Source: JAOUEA01 sp963821935 (GTDB lineage: Bacteria; Actinomycetota; UBA4738; HRBIN12). Taken from it: a DNA stretch of 64,000 bases. The DNA is taken from contig CAWGFM010000005.1 in NCBI GenBank assembly GCA_963821935.1, positions 868,001-932,000 of the forward strand. The letters run 5' to 3'. The first letter of the stretch is position 1. Every line of letters starts with the position of its first letter. The notes beneath the pieces were generated by a model. That model was not told the origin of the DNA. It made no database searches and saw nothing but the letters and a program-made list of their open reading frames with translations. Of this stretch, positions 24,933 to 32,930 are shown in pieces. The position numbers and the translations under genes are program-made.

Positions 24933-25359
24933 GTACGTACCGAGCACGGCCCGCTACGCGCGCAAGCAGGTCGAGCGGTACGAGGCGACCGACGGCGCGA
25001 AGGGCGGCGATATGAAGGGGCGGCCCGTGATCGTGCTGACCTCCCTCGGCGCGAAGAGCGGCAAGATCCGCAAGACCCCGCTGATGCGCGTCGAGCACGA
25101 CGGCACCTATGCGGTGGTCGCGTCGCTGGGCGGCGCCCCCGAGCACCCGGTCTGGTACCACAACCTGAAGGCGCACCCGCAGGTGGAGCTGCAGGACCGC
25201 GCCACCAAGCGCGACTACACGGCGCGCGAGGTCGCCGGCGACGAGAAGACGGTGTGGTGGGATCGCGCGGTCGAAGCGTGGCCCGACTACGCGAACTACC
25301 AAACGAAGACGACCCGGCAGATCCCCGTCTTCGTGCTCGAACCGACCGCCACGGCCTGA
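24916..25359 (+). CDS. Nitroreductase family deazaflavin-dependent oxidoreductase (Ddn-like)
   Basis: 147-residue split-barrel protein of the Ddn family, which uses coenzyme F420. Hallmarks: GRPVIVLTSLGAKSGKIRKTPLMRVEHDG, YAVVASLGGAPEHPVWYHNL, and HPQVELQD near residues 90-97. The start ATG 24916 lies inside the TetR gene end with an AGGAAGGAG site. Members reduce quinones or nitro compounds. Its linkage to TetR and a quinone reductase suggests a redox-stress unit. Confidence 0.93.
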   Translation: MPLTGEYVPSTARYARKQVERYEATDGAKGGDMKGRPVIVLTSLGAKSGKIRKTPLMRVEHDGTYAVVASLGGAPEHPVWYHNLKAHPQVELQDRATKRDYTAREVAGDEKTVWWDRAVEAWPDYANYQTKTTRQIPVFVLEPTATA

Positions 25360-25377
25360 ACGAGGCCACCGGCAGCC

Positions 25378-26196
25378 CTATCCGGCGGGGTCCGGCTCCG
25401 GCATCGGGGCGTCCAGGAACGACGTGACGATCGGCACCACGAGGTCGGCGCGGGACGCGATCGACACGTGTGACGTGCCGGGCAGCACCGCCAACTGCGA
25501 CGCCGGGAGACCTGGCGGCATGTCGCCGAACACGCCGCCGCCGCGCAGCCGGAACATCTCCACCGCGTGCTCGGGACGGACCAGGTCGGAATCCCCGATC
25601 ATGACCAACGTCGGCGCCTCGAGCGCCTGGATGTCCTCATCCGGCAGATCCTGGAACCCTCGGTCCATCGCCGACTTCTTGGCGAACAGCGTGTCGAAGT
25701 CCTCGGGTCGCGGCGCGATGCGCACGTACTCCTCGTGCCATTGCGAGCCGTACATCGCCGCCGGCTCCATCTCGCCCAAGCCGTCCATCAGACCCGGGTG
25801 GACACCGCTCATCGAATAGGTCGCCGACATGAAGACGAGCTTGCGCACCAGGTGTGGGGAACGGACTGCGACGAGCAGCGCCACGAACGCGCCCATGCTG
25901 TAGCCGAAGAGGTCGACCCGCCCGAGCCCCAGCTGCTCGATCGCGGCCGCCACGTCGCCGGCCATCGCCTCGTAGGTGAGCGGGCGGTCGATGTCGGCCG
26001 TGCGCCCGTGCCCTTGCAGCTCGAACCCGACGACCTGTCGACCTCCCGCCAGGCCGGGGATGAAGGCACCGAACGAGGTCCCGATCGCCGAGAACGCGCC
26101 GTGCAGCAGCACCAGCGGTTGCCCTTCACCGTGGATCTCGTAGTACATCTCGAGCCCGTTCACCGGAACGGTGCCGGTGTTGAGCGCTGTCGTCAT
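25378..26196 (-). CDS. Alpha/beta hydrolase
   Basis: 272-residue hydrolase. LVLLHGAFSAIGTSFGAF forms the oxyanion region near residues 28-45, nucleophile Ser100 in GYSMGAF, Asp in MIGDSDLVRPEH and His about 243 in GTSHVSIASR complete the triad. FELQGHGRTADIDR is the usual loop after strand 4. Likely an esterase or haloperoxidase-like enzyme. It is the last gene of a minus-strand run from 27843; the VOC gene ends 34 bases upstream. Confidence 0.9.
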   Translation of the reverse strand: MTTALNTGTVPVNGLEMYYEIHGEGQPLVLLHGAFSAIGTSFGAFIPGLAGGRQVVGFELQGHGRTADIDRPLTYEAMAGDVAAAIEQLGLGRVDLFGYSMGAFVALLVAVRSPHLVRKLVFMSATYSMSGVHPGLMDGLGEMEPAAMYGSQWHEEYVRIAPRPEDFDTLFAKKSAMDRGFQDLPDEDIQALEAPTLVMIGDSDLVRPEHAVEMFRLRGGGVFGDMPPGLPASQLAVLPGTSHVSIASRADLVVPIVTSFLDAPMPEPDPAG

Positions 26197-26230
26197 CGCG
26201 TAGCCACCCCTCGTCGGTGCGACCCTCGCG

Positions 26231-26614
26231 TCAGGCGACGCAGAACTCGTTGCCTTCGGGGTCGAACATCACGATGTGGCCGAGGTGCTCGCCATAGGAC
26301 TCCTCGCGGGCGATCGTCGCCCCGGCGCCGACCAATCCGGCTGCCTTCGCGCGGATGAGTTGCTCGCGCTCAGCCATGTCCCACGGTGGCTCGCCTGCCA
26401 CCCGGATGTCGATGTGCATCCGGTTCTTCGCGGTCTTCGCCTCGGGCACCCTGAGGAAGCCGATGGCCGGACCGACGCCGTCCGGGTCGATGATGGAGGC
26501 GCCGTCCGGGTCGTCGTAGCCCGGCTCAGCGATGTACCCGAGCGCGCTCGCCCAGAAGGCCGCGATCGCATCCGGGTCGGCCGCGTCGCACCCCAGCGTC
26601 CAATGGGTCGCCAT
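26231..26614 (-). CDS. VOC family protein
   Basis: 127-residue glyoxalase-like protein: ATHWTLGCDAADPDAIAAFWASALGY at the start, RVPEAKTAKNRMHIDIRV in the middle, and DPEGNEFCVA at the end, as in actinobacterial single-module VOC proteins. I prefer ATG 26614 because TAGCGT is exactly 7 bases upstream, giving a leaderless start inside the cluster; a GTG at 26623 is possible. Substrate unknown. Confidence 0.85.
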   Translation of the reverse strand: MATHWTLGCDAADPDAIAAFWASALGYIAEPGYDDPDGASIIDPDGVGPAIGFLRVPEAKTAKNRMHIDIRVAGEPPWDMAEREQLIRAKAAGLVGAGATIAREESYGEHLGHIVMFDPEGNEFCVA

Positions 26615-26627
26615 GTCCGGCACGCTA

Positions 26628-27278
26628 TCAGCCGCGGCCGATCAGGGTGGCGACGTCGACCTCGTTGCCCTCGGCGTCGGCCAGCGTCCACCAATCGGGC
26701 GCGTGTTCGTCGCTCACCAGATGGCCGCCGGCGGCGATCGCCGAAGCGACGCGTCCCTCGGCTTCATCGTGCGGCACGCAGACGTCGATGTGGATGCGGT
26801 TGCGCTGCGGCCGCACAGCGTCCATCTGCTGGAACCAGAGGGAAGGCCCATGCCCGCGAGGGTCGACCAGGTCTTCCTCACCCATCTCCTCGTAGCCGAG
26901 CACGGCGCGCCAGAACGGCATGACGTCGGCCCCGACGAGCGCATCGATCGAAACCTGCACCGTCTGGACGGCGGTCGGGTCGGCGGGCACGTCGAGCTGG
27001 CGTGCTGCCGCCGAGATCTGTTGGGCGAGCGCGACATCGTGCTCGCTCAGCCCGCCCACGCTGTGCGTGATCAGACGCACCGTCACACCGGCGTATCGCA
27101 GGTCGACATCGGGATGATGGTTCGCGGCGTCGGCGAGCGTGCCGATCTCAGCCACCAGCGCAACGCCGTTCGCGAACGAGCCGGTGCGGAAATACGCGGA
27201 TGCCCCCTCGAACACCACCCGCCAGTCCTCGACCCCGGCGGCCTCGTGGAACCGTCTCGGCGTGATCTTCTCGGTCAT
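26628..27278 (-). CDS. Pterin dehydratase-like domain fused to VOC domain
   Basis: 216-residue two-domain protein. Residues ~1-95 match 4a-hydroxytetrahydrobiopterin dehydratase (PCD/DCoH): WRVVFEGASAYFRTGSF, the signature ANHHPDVDLRY with the catalytic His pair, and RLITHSVGGLSEHDVALA. Residues ~100-216 are a VOC module ending DAEGNEVDVATL. No aromatic amino-acid hydroxylase lies nearby, so pterin recycling is not implied. The gap to the DinB gene is 4 bases. The fusion exists in other actinobacteria by my recollection; its role is unclear. Confidence 0.85.
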   Translation of the reverse strand: MTEKITPRRFHEAAGVEDWRVVFEGASAYFRTGSFANGVALVAEIGTLADAANHHPDVDLRYAGVTVRLITHSVGGLSEHDVALAQQISAAARQLDVPADPTAVQTVQVSIDALVGADVMPFWRAVLGYEEMGEEDLVDPRGHGPSLWFQQMDAVRPQRNRIHIDVCVPHDEAEGRVASAIAAGGHLVSDEHAPDWWTLADAEGNEVDVATLIGRG

Positions 27279-27282
27279 GGCC

Positions 27283-27843
27283 TCAACCGGGCGGATCCTC
27301 GCCGACGAGGCCGTCGACCGACTCCCTGATCAGGTCGGCGTGGCCGACGTGACGCGCGTACTCCTCGATGATGTCGATAAGGGTTCGCCGCAGGCTCGGT
27401 GACTCACCTCGGTCGTTCGTGATCCGGGTGACCAGCTGGTCCAAGCCGCCGTCGGCCAGCACTTCGCCGACCGCAGAGCGGGAACGGATGACGGCGTCCT
27501 GCCACAGCGTCATGAGCTGATCGGGCGTGTCCTCTGCGGCGGTACGCCACTCCCAGTCGGGATCGGCATCCCAGTCCACGGTGGCCCATGGAGCACCGGG
27601 CCCAGGCGCCTGGCCGAGCAGCCGGTGAACGAAGTAGTCGTACTCGACGAGGGCCATGTGTTTGAGCAGGCCACCGAGGGTGATCGACGAGGCACCGACC
27701 CTCGCTTGGAGGCCGGCCGCGTCGAGTCCCCCGCACTTCCACGCGAAGGTCGCGCGCTGGCGATCGAGCGAACCAAGGAGGGTTTCGGTCTCGCTCCCCG
27801 CGATGGGGAAATCGACGCCGGCCGCGCCCTCCGGTTCGGACAT
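27283..27843 (-). CDS. DinB family protein (DUF664-like)
   Basis: 186-residue DinB-superfamily protein. TLLGSLDRQRATFAWKCGGLD, the first His in LGGLLKHMALVEYDYF, WRTAAEDTPDQLMTLWQDAV, and the terminal ARHVGHADLIRES with two His form the expected four-helix metal site. TAGACT lies 7 bases before the ATG (minus strand), suggesting a leaderless mRNA that starts the four-gene run DinB, PCD-VOC, VOC, hydrolase. Related enzymes include mycothiol-dependent transferases. Confidence 0.88.
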   Translation of the reverse strand: MSEPEGAAGVDFPIAGSETETLLGSLDRQRATFAWKCGGLDAAGLQARVGASSITLGGLLKHMALVEYDYFVHRLLGQAPGPGAPWATVDWDADPDWEWRTAAEDTPDQLMTLWQDAVIRSRSAVGEVLADGGLDQLVTRITNDRGESPSLRRTLIDIIEEYARHVGHADLIRESVDGLVGEDPPG

Positions 27844-27850
27844 GGTCGCC

Positions 27851-27870
27851 AGTCTACGACCGCCTATCCT
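27851..27870. promoter_or_regulatory. Compact divergent leaderless promoter pair
   Basis: Between the divergent ATGs at 27843 (minus) and 27877 (plus) only 33 bases remain. They contain TAGACT for the minus gene (27851-27856) and TATCCT for the plus gene (27865-27870), 7 and 6 bases from their starts. Polymerase could serve only one side at a time. Confidence 0.6.
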
Positions 27871-27876
27871 GCCTCG

Positions 27877-28599
27877 ATGCACGGTCCGCGGCTGCTGGTG
27901 ATCCAGCACAACCTCGATGCCCACCTGAGCGAATTGGGCGGTCCACTCGTCGACGCCGGTTTGACGATCGAGCCGTGGTTCACGTACTCACACCCTGCTC
28001 CCCTGCTCGACGCGTCCGAGTATGACGGGGTGCTGTCGCTCGGGGCGCTCGTCGGCGTCAAGGACGAGTCGGACCACCCGTGGATGTCGGTCGAGCGGCA
28101 GGTGCTCGAGAAGGCGGTCGCGGGGGGCATCCCGACGCTCGGCGTCTGCTTCGGGGGTCAGCTGTTGGCGAGCGTCGCGGGGGCACCGATCGACAGATCC
28201 GGATCCGCCGAGATCGGGTGGGCGCAGGTCGAGATGGAGACCCGAGCGGCCGACGACCCGGTCCTGGCCGCCCTCGGGCCTCGTCCGCATGTGTTCCAGT
28301 TCCACTACGACACGTTCGGGATCCCCATCGACGGCGAGATCCAAGGACGAACCGGCGACCTCAACCAGGTGGCCCGCATCGACAATCGCGCCTGGGCTGT
28401 GCAGTTCCACATCGAGGTGAGCCCAGGCGCGATCTACTCGTGGATCGGCACCTACGCCGACGAGATGCGGGGACAGGGCGTCGACCTCGATGCTCTGGCG
28501 ACTGAGACCGCCCAGCGCTGGCACGAATACCGTCAGATCGCGCACGCGTTTGGGGATGCCTTCGCGGCAGAGGTCTCCACGTTCGCCGCCCGCCGCTGA
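27877..28599 (+). CDS. Type 1 glutamine amidotransferase
   Basis: 240-residue class I amidotransferase. The nucleophile is Cys91 in GVCFGGQLLA, with His178 and Glu180 in VQFHIEVSPG completing the triad. Family length and layout match stand-alone GMP-synthase-like amidotransferases that act on small substrates such as gamma-glutamyl compounds. TATCCT lies 6 bases before the ATG. No synthetase partner is adjacent, so it may work as a hydrolase. Confidence 0.9.
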   Translation: MHGPRLLVIQHNLDAHLSELGGPLVDAGLTIEPWFTYSHPAPLLDASEYDGVLSLGALVGVKDESDHPWMSVERQVLEKAVAGGIPTLGVCFGGQLLASVAGAPIDRSGSAEIGWAQVEMETRAADDPVLAALGPRPHVFQFHYDTFGIPIDGEIQGRTGDLNQVARIDNRAWAVQFHIEVSPGAIYSWIGTYADEMRGQGVDLDALATETAQRWHEYRQIAHAFGDAFAAEVSTFAARR

Positions 28600-28644
28600 T
28601 CCTCCACCCCGATCCCGTCGCCAACCTGCCGGATGGGTTGTTCG

Positions 28645-29370
28645 CTAGTCGTCGGCGAAGCCGTTCCGCAGCGTGGTGACCACGGGCCGCGGTGAAGTGT
28701 CGACCGCGAGCCGGAAGACGTCGGGTCGGTGGTAGTGGCCGACCGGGTCGAACAACCGCCGCGCCGACAGCACGTTGGTGAGATCCAGCTCGGCGGTCAG
28801 GATGGTCTCGGCGTGGCGGACCGGTCCGGCGAGGATCTCCCCGTTCGTGTCGACGATGACCGTGTTGCCGGGCTCCATCCAGTCGGGGTCCTCCGGATCG
28901 ATGCGCCACACGCGGTCGCGATCGGGGAAGTCCTCCGGGATCTGGTCGACGCGCACGCACGGATTCACACCGATCACGTAGCAGCGACCCTCGCGGGCGA
29001 TGTGTTTGCATGGTCGCGACCCAGCCGTCACCGGTCGCCGGCGTCGGTGCCACCCACACGTCGACACCTTGCGAGTACAGGTAGAACCGAGCCAGCGGCA
29101 TGTAGTTCTCCCAGCAGATCAGTCCCCCGATGCGCCCGAAGGGCGTGGGGTAGGTGTCCAGCGTCGAGCCGTCCCCCATCCCCCACACGGTGCGCTCCAA
29201 ACCGGTGGGCACCAGCTTGCGGTGCTTGCCCAGGAGGTTGCCTTCGGCGTCGAAGTACAGCAGCGCGTTGTAGATCGTGCTTCCCGTCGGCTCTCGTTCA
29301 TCGACCCCGATCACCAGGTACGCGCCCGCCTCCCGAGCTGCCGCCCCGAGCCTTGTTACCCCCGGGCGTC
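28645..29370 (-). pseudogene. Nitrilase-family hydrolase, 5'-truncated and frameshifted
   Basis: Remnant of a carbon-nitrogen hydrolase. Recognisable parts: AREAGAYLVIGVDERE, STIYNALLYFDAEGN, catalytic Lys in GKHRKLVPTG, catalytic Cys in LICWENYMPLARF, and after a frame break near 29008 the segment KHIAREGRCYVIGVNPC to the end. The first ~75 residues, including the catalytic Glu, are missing: homology fades at about 29370 where the next gene's promoter begins, and no start codon is found. Loss of the Glu-bearing N-terminus would inactivate the enzyme whether or not the internal frame break is real. Confidence 0.7.
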
Positions 29371-29385
29371 TACCATCGACCCACG

Positions 29386-29973
29386 ATGGGCCCGCTGATC
29401 TACTCGGTGGTCGCTTCGCTCGACGGTTACGTCGCCGACCGCGATGGCAACTTCGACTGGGCCGAACCGGACGAAGAGGTGCACGCCTTCGTCAACGACC
29501 TCGAGCGCCCGGTTGGCACGCACCTGTACGGGCGCCGGCTGTACGAAGTGATGGTGGCGTGGGAGACCATGGACCTCGCCGGTCAGCCGTCGTTCATGCG
29601 CGACTACGCCGAGATCTGGCGCGCGGCGGACAAGGTCGTGTTCTCCACGACGCTGGATTCGGTCGCAAGCGCGCGCACACGGATCGAGCCAACCTTCGAC
29701 GGTGGCTCGATCCGGAAGATGAAAGCGTCGACGACCGGCGAACTGAGCGTGGGTGGGCCAGGTCTCGCCTCCCACGCGATCAGAGCCGGGTTGGTCGACG
29801 AGTACCGCCTGATCATGGCACCCGCGGTCGTGGGAGGCGGCACGGCGTGGCTCCCCGACGATGTCCGCCTGGACCTGCGACTCCTGGACGAACGTCGCTT
29901 CGGCAATGGGACCGTGTACCTGCGGTACGGCGTCGACCACGGCATCGACCGAGCTGCGACGATGGGCGCATGA
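29386..29973 (+). CDS. Dihydrofolate reductase family protein (RibD C-terminal type)
   Basis: 195-residue NADPH-binding reductase-like protein: IYSVVASLDGYVADRDGNFDW at the start, HLYGRRLYEVMVAWE, VVFSTTL, and LSVGGPGLASHAIRAGLVDEYRL-type nucleotide site (about residues 122-145), then APAVVGGGTAW. The family is common in soil actinobacteria and rarely acts on folate. TACCAT lies 9 bases before the ATG. The last codons overlap the YccF gene (ATGA), so the two are coupled. Confidence 0.9.
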   Translation: MGPLIYSVVASLDGYVADRDGNFDWAEPDEEVHAFVNDLERPVGTHLYGRRLYEVMVAWETMDLAGQPSFMRDYAEIWRAADKVVFSTTLDSVASARTRIEPTFDGGSIRKMKASTTGELSVGGPGLASHAIRAGLVDEYRLIMAPAVVGGGTAWLPDDVRLDLRLLDERRFGNGTVYLRYGVDHGIDRAATMGA

Positions 29974-30377
29974 AGACGGTCGGCAACATCCTCTGGTTGA
30001 TCCTGGCAGGCATCTGGCTGGCGATCGGCTACACCGTCGCGGGCCTCGTGATGTGCATCACGATCATCGGCATCCCGTTCGGGATCCAGGCGTTCAAGCT
30101 GGCCGGGTTCGTGCTGTGGCCGTTCGGACGGCACGTCGTCGCCAAGCCCGACGCGTTGGGCGCGCTGGACATCGTCTTCAACGTGCTCTGGCTGCTGCTC
30201 GTGGGATGGGAACTGTTCCTGGCGAGCCTGGTCGCCGGCCTTCTGCTCTGCATCACGATCATCGGCATCCCGTTCGGCATCCAGGCGTTCAAGCTGAGCC
30301 TGCTGGCGTTGTGGCCGTTCGGCAGCACCGTCGTGCCGAACCACGACGATCCTCAGGTCTTCGCGCCGACCCGGTAG
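29970..30377 (+). CDS. yccF: YccF domain membrane protein
   Basis: 135-residue membrane protein of the YccF family with two near-identical halves. Each half carries a hydrophobic helix and the phrase CITIIGIPFGIQAFKL, followed by (V/A)LWPFG. The duplication is the family's normal form. YccF is an inner-membrane protein of unknown role. It starts within the upstream reductase stop codon and overlaps the convergent reductase gene at 30353 by 25 bases. Confidence 0.92.
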   Translation: MKTVGNILWLILAGIWLAIGYTVAGLVMCITIIGIPFGIQAFKLAGFVLWPFGRHVVAKPDALGALDIVFNVLWLLLVGWELFLASLVAGLLLCITIIGIPFGIQAFKLSLLALWPFGSTVVPNHDDPQVFAPTR

Positions 30378-30928
30378 GTCGCGGCCACGAACTGCCCGTG
30401 GCGTTCGACGCTCTCGAGCGTCAGGTCCGCGGAGAGCAGCCGTCGAGGCAGCAGCGGGGCGCCGGAGCCGAGGGTCACCGGGGCAACGCTCAGCTGGATC
30501 TGGTCGAGCAGGCCGGCGTCGGCGAACTGCCCCACCAGCTCGCCACCGCCCACGATCCAGATGTTCTTGCCCGCAGCGGCCTCGACCATCGACGCATGGA
30601 TCGGCGTCACGTCACCCTGGACGAACCGCAGATCGGCGCTTTCGATCACCGGGAGCTCGCGATGCGTGAACACCCAGCACGGGGTGTCGCCGTAGGACCC
30701 GTGCCATTTCTCGGGGTGCTCCAGCAGTTGCTCGTGCTCGAGGATCCATCCGTACGTGGTCGATCCCATCGCCAGGGCTCCGACATCGGCGAAGAACCGA
30801 GCGAACCGATCCTCGTGACCGACGTCGTCGTCACCCGCAGGCACCTGGAAGAGCCAATCGAGTGAGTTGCGTTCGTCGGCGATGAACCCGTCGATGCTGG
30901 TCGCGGTGTAGTACAGCGTGGTCCCCAT
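30353..30928 (-). CDS. Dihydrofolate reductase family protein (RibD C-terminal type)
   Basis: 191-residue reductase-like protein, a distant paralogue of the one at 29386. It shows LYYTATSIDGFIADERNSLDWL, ALAMGSTTYGWI, the PCWVFTHRELP strand, IWIVGGGELVGQFADAGLLDQ as the nucleotide site, and LGSGAPLLPRRL. The start ATG 30928 gives the family N-terminus. The 3' end overlaps the convergent YccF gene by 25 bases. Substrate unknown. Confidence 0.9.
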   Translation of the reverse strand: MGTTLYYTATSIDGFIADERNSLDWLFQVPAGDDDVGHEDRFARFFADVGALAMGSTTYGWILEHEQLLEHPEKWHGSYGDTPCWVFTHRELPVIESADLRFVQGDVTPIHASMVEAAAGKNIWIVGGGELVGQFADAGLLDQIQLSVAPVTLGSGAPLLPRRLLSADLTLESVERHGQFVAATYRVGAKT

Positions 30929-31001
30929 TGAGCAAGCTTGGCACAACCACCACCAGCATCGACGATGTGTGCGGTCGCTGGGACCGGACGGGAGACGCCT
31001 C

Positions 31002-32015
31002 ATGAGAGCGATCGTGCAGACCGCGTACGGCCGACCCGACGATGTCTTGAAGCTCCGCGAGATCGACCGTCCGGTGGCCAAGGACGGCGAGGTGTTGGTG
31101 CGCGTGCACGCGGCATCGCTCCACCCCGACGTCTGGCACACCGTGCGAGGCGTGCCGTACGTGCTCCGCCTCATGGGCTCCGGGCTCCGGAAGCCGAGGG
31201 TCCGTGTGCCGGGGATCGACCTCGCAGGGCGCGTCGAGGCGGTCGGCACGAACGTGACCCGGTTCCAACCGGGTGACGACGTGTTCGGCGAGATCGTTCA
31301 CGGGAACCAATGGCGGAACGGCGGTGCCTATGCCGAGTTCGCCGTGGCACGCGAAGACGCGCTGGCTCCGAAGCCCGCCGAGCTCTCGTTCGAACAGGCC
31401 GCGGCCGTGCCCACGTCGGCACTCATCGCCCATCGAGCGCTCCGCGGCGAAGGCCGGATCCGACCGGGTCAGGAGGTTGTGATCAACGGAGCGGGCGGAG
31501 GGGTGGGGACGTTCGCGGTGCAGATCGCGAAGGCGTACGGAACGACCGTGACCGCGGTGGACCGCGCCGAGAAATCGGACATGCTCCGATCGATCGGTGC
31601 AGACCGCGTCGTCGACTACACCACGGAGGACTTCACCCGGAGCGGAGGACCGTACGACCTCATCCTCGACATCGCGTCGAACCGCACATGGCCTGATTGC
31701 CGGCGAGCGCTCAGGTCCGACGGAACGTACGTGCTCATCGGGCACGACCACTTCGGAGCATCGAGCAACCGGTGGATCGGAAGCATGGGTCGCTTCCTCA
31801 GGCTGCTCGTGTTGTCGTTGTTCGACGAGCGGATCCCGGGCGTGCGCTCGTTCAAGGACCCGGAGAAGGACCCGCTGGCGGTCGTCACCGCCTTCATCGA
31901 AGCCGGGAGGATCACCCCCGTCGTCGACAGCACTTACCCGTTGAGCGAGGTCCGCGAGGCGATCCGGTACATGGAAACCGGCCGGGCCCGAGGAAAGATC
32001 GTCATGACCGTCTGA
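31002..32015 (+). CDS. NAD(P)-dependent alcohol dehydrogenase / quinone reductase (MDR)
   Basis: 337-residue zinc-independent MDR enzyme, clearly related to the one at 23132 (shared PDVWHxxxGxPYxxRLM, TRFQPGD and a RGKIVMTV-like end). The N-terminal domain shows VRVPGIDLAGRVEAVG; the nucleotide site is VINGAGGGVGTFAVQIAKAYG near residues 160-180; ADRVVDYTTEDFT follows. GGGAGACG precedes the ATG. Unlike its paralogue it has no adjacent regulator or palindrome. Confidence 0.92.
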   Translation: MRAIVQTAYGRPDDVLKLREIDRPVAKDGEVLVRVHAASLHPDVWHTVRGVPYVLRLMGSGLRKPRVRVPGIDLAGRVEAVGTNVTRFQPGDDVFGEIVHGNQWRNGGAYAEFAVAREDALAPKPAELSFEQAAAVPTSALIAHRALRGEGRIRPGQEVVINGAGGGVGTFAVQIAKAYGTTVTAVDRAEKSDMLRSIGADRVVDYTTEDFTRSGGPYDLILDIASNRTWPDCRRALRSDGTYVLIGHDHFGASSNRWIGSMGRFLRLLVLSLFDERIPGVRSFKDPEKDPLAVVTAFIEAGRITPVVDSTYPLSEVREAIRYMETGRARGKIVMTV

Positions 32016-32027
32016 AGCGCCGGGCGT

Positions 32028-32678
32028 CTACGGTGTTTCCGCCTTGCGTGCGACGACCCGCTCGACCACCCCTGCCCGGAACCGGTCGCCGGCCTCGATC
32101 GTGAAGCCCGCCGCTTCCACGTGGTCCCGTGGGCGGCGCGTGAGTTCGTCATGGTTGCGTGTCGAGGCCCGCTCCATCACGCGTTGCAACCAGTAGAGAG
32201 GGCGCACGCTGCTCCGGATGTGATCGACCAGGATCAGCTTCCCTCCCGGCTTCATGACACGACGCATCTCGAGCACGGTCGCGCGTTCGTCGGGCACGCT
32301 GCACAGGGCGTAGGTGCAGACGACGGAGTCGAACACCGCATCATCGAAGGGAAGATCCTGCGCATCGCCTTCGATCAACGTGACCGGCACGCCGAGGTCG
32401 GCCGAACGGCGCCTTGACACATCGAGCATCTCGCGCGTGAGGTCGACGCCGGTGAGCCGCACGCCGTGCGGATAGTGGCGCAGGTTCAGGCCGGTGCCGA
32501 TCGCGACCTCCAGCGTGCGGCCCTCGGCGGCTGCACACGCCCAGCTGCGGTGGTCGGTGCCCAGGAGCCAGCGCTCGACCCGGTCGGTGTCTCGATCGTA
32601 GGTCGCGGCCTCCCTGGCGTACTGCCGTCGGCGCTGCTGGTTGGATGCTCTTCGGTCGATCGGTGGTGGTTCGTGCAT
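32028..32678 (-). CDS. SAM-dependent methyltransferase
   Basis: 216-residue class I methyltransferase related to UbiE/phospholipid N-methyltransferases. Motif I is LEVAIGTGLNLRHYP near residues 57-71, followed by GVDLTREMLDVSRRRSADLG, GDAQDLPFDDAVFDSVVCTYALCSV (motif II-III region) and RVMKPGGKLILVDHIRSS. The C-terminal half resembles methyltransferases that modify lipids. ATG 32678 overlaps the stop of the small upstream frame (TGATG), indicating coupling. Confidence 0.9.
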   Translation of the reverse strand: MHEPPPIDRRASNQQRRRQYAREAATYDRDTDRVERWLLGTDHRSWACAAAEGRTLEVAIGTGLNLRHYPHGVRLTGVDLTREMLDVSRRRSADLGVPVTLIEGDAQDLPFDDAVFDSVVCTYALCSVPDERATVLEMRRVMKPGGKLILVDHIRSSVRPLYWLQRVMERASTRNHDELTRRPRDHVEAAGFTIEAGDRFRAGVVERVVARKAETP

Positions 32679-32818
32679 CACCGGATGGATCCCGCCGCGT
32701 CCATGTTCACACCGCGCGAAGCCGGGTCGACCGAGCCGAGCGCTTCGTAGGCTCCCGCCCGATCCCCGGCGGCGGCAGCAGTCCTACCCCATGCCGCGGC
32801 GTCGATCATCCCGGTCAT
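32678..32818 (-). CDS. Small 46-residue hypothetical protein
   Basis: Short reading frame MTGMIDAAAWGRTAAAAGDRAG...NMDAAGSIR. A strong GGAGGGAG site lies about 3-4 bases before the ATG at 32818 and its stop overlaps the methyltransferase start as TGATG, which argues for real translation. It has no hydrophobic segment or known motif. It could be a leader protein, or a remnant of a fused N-terminus. Confidence 0.45.
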   Translation of the reverse strand: MTGMIDAAAWGRTAAAAGDRAGAYEALGSVDPASRGVNMDAAGSIR

Positions 32819-32930
32819 GCACTCCCTCCGAGGCCATGGACGATACGCCCGACCAGGGTGAGCACGCCAACGCAGATCCTGGTCCCCATCGACCGACCGC
32901 CGCCGACAGAGGCTTGGTAGCGTTCGCACC

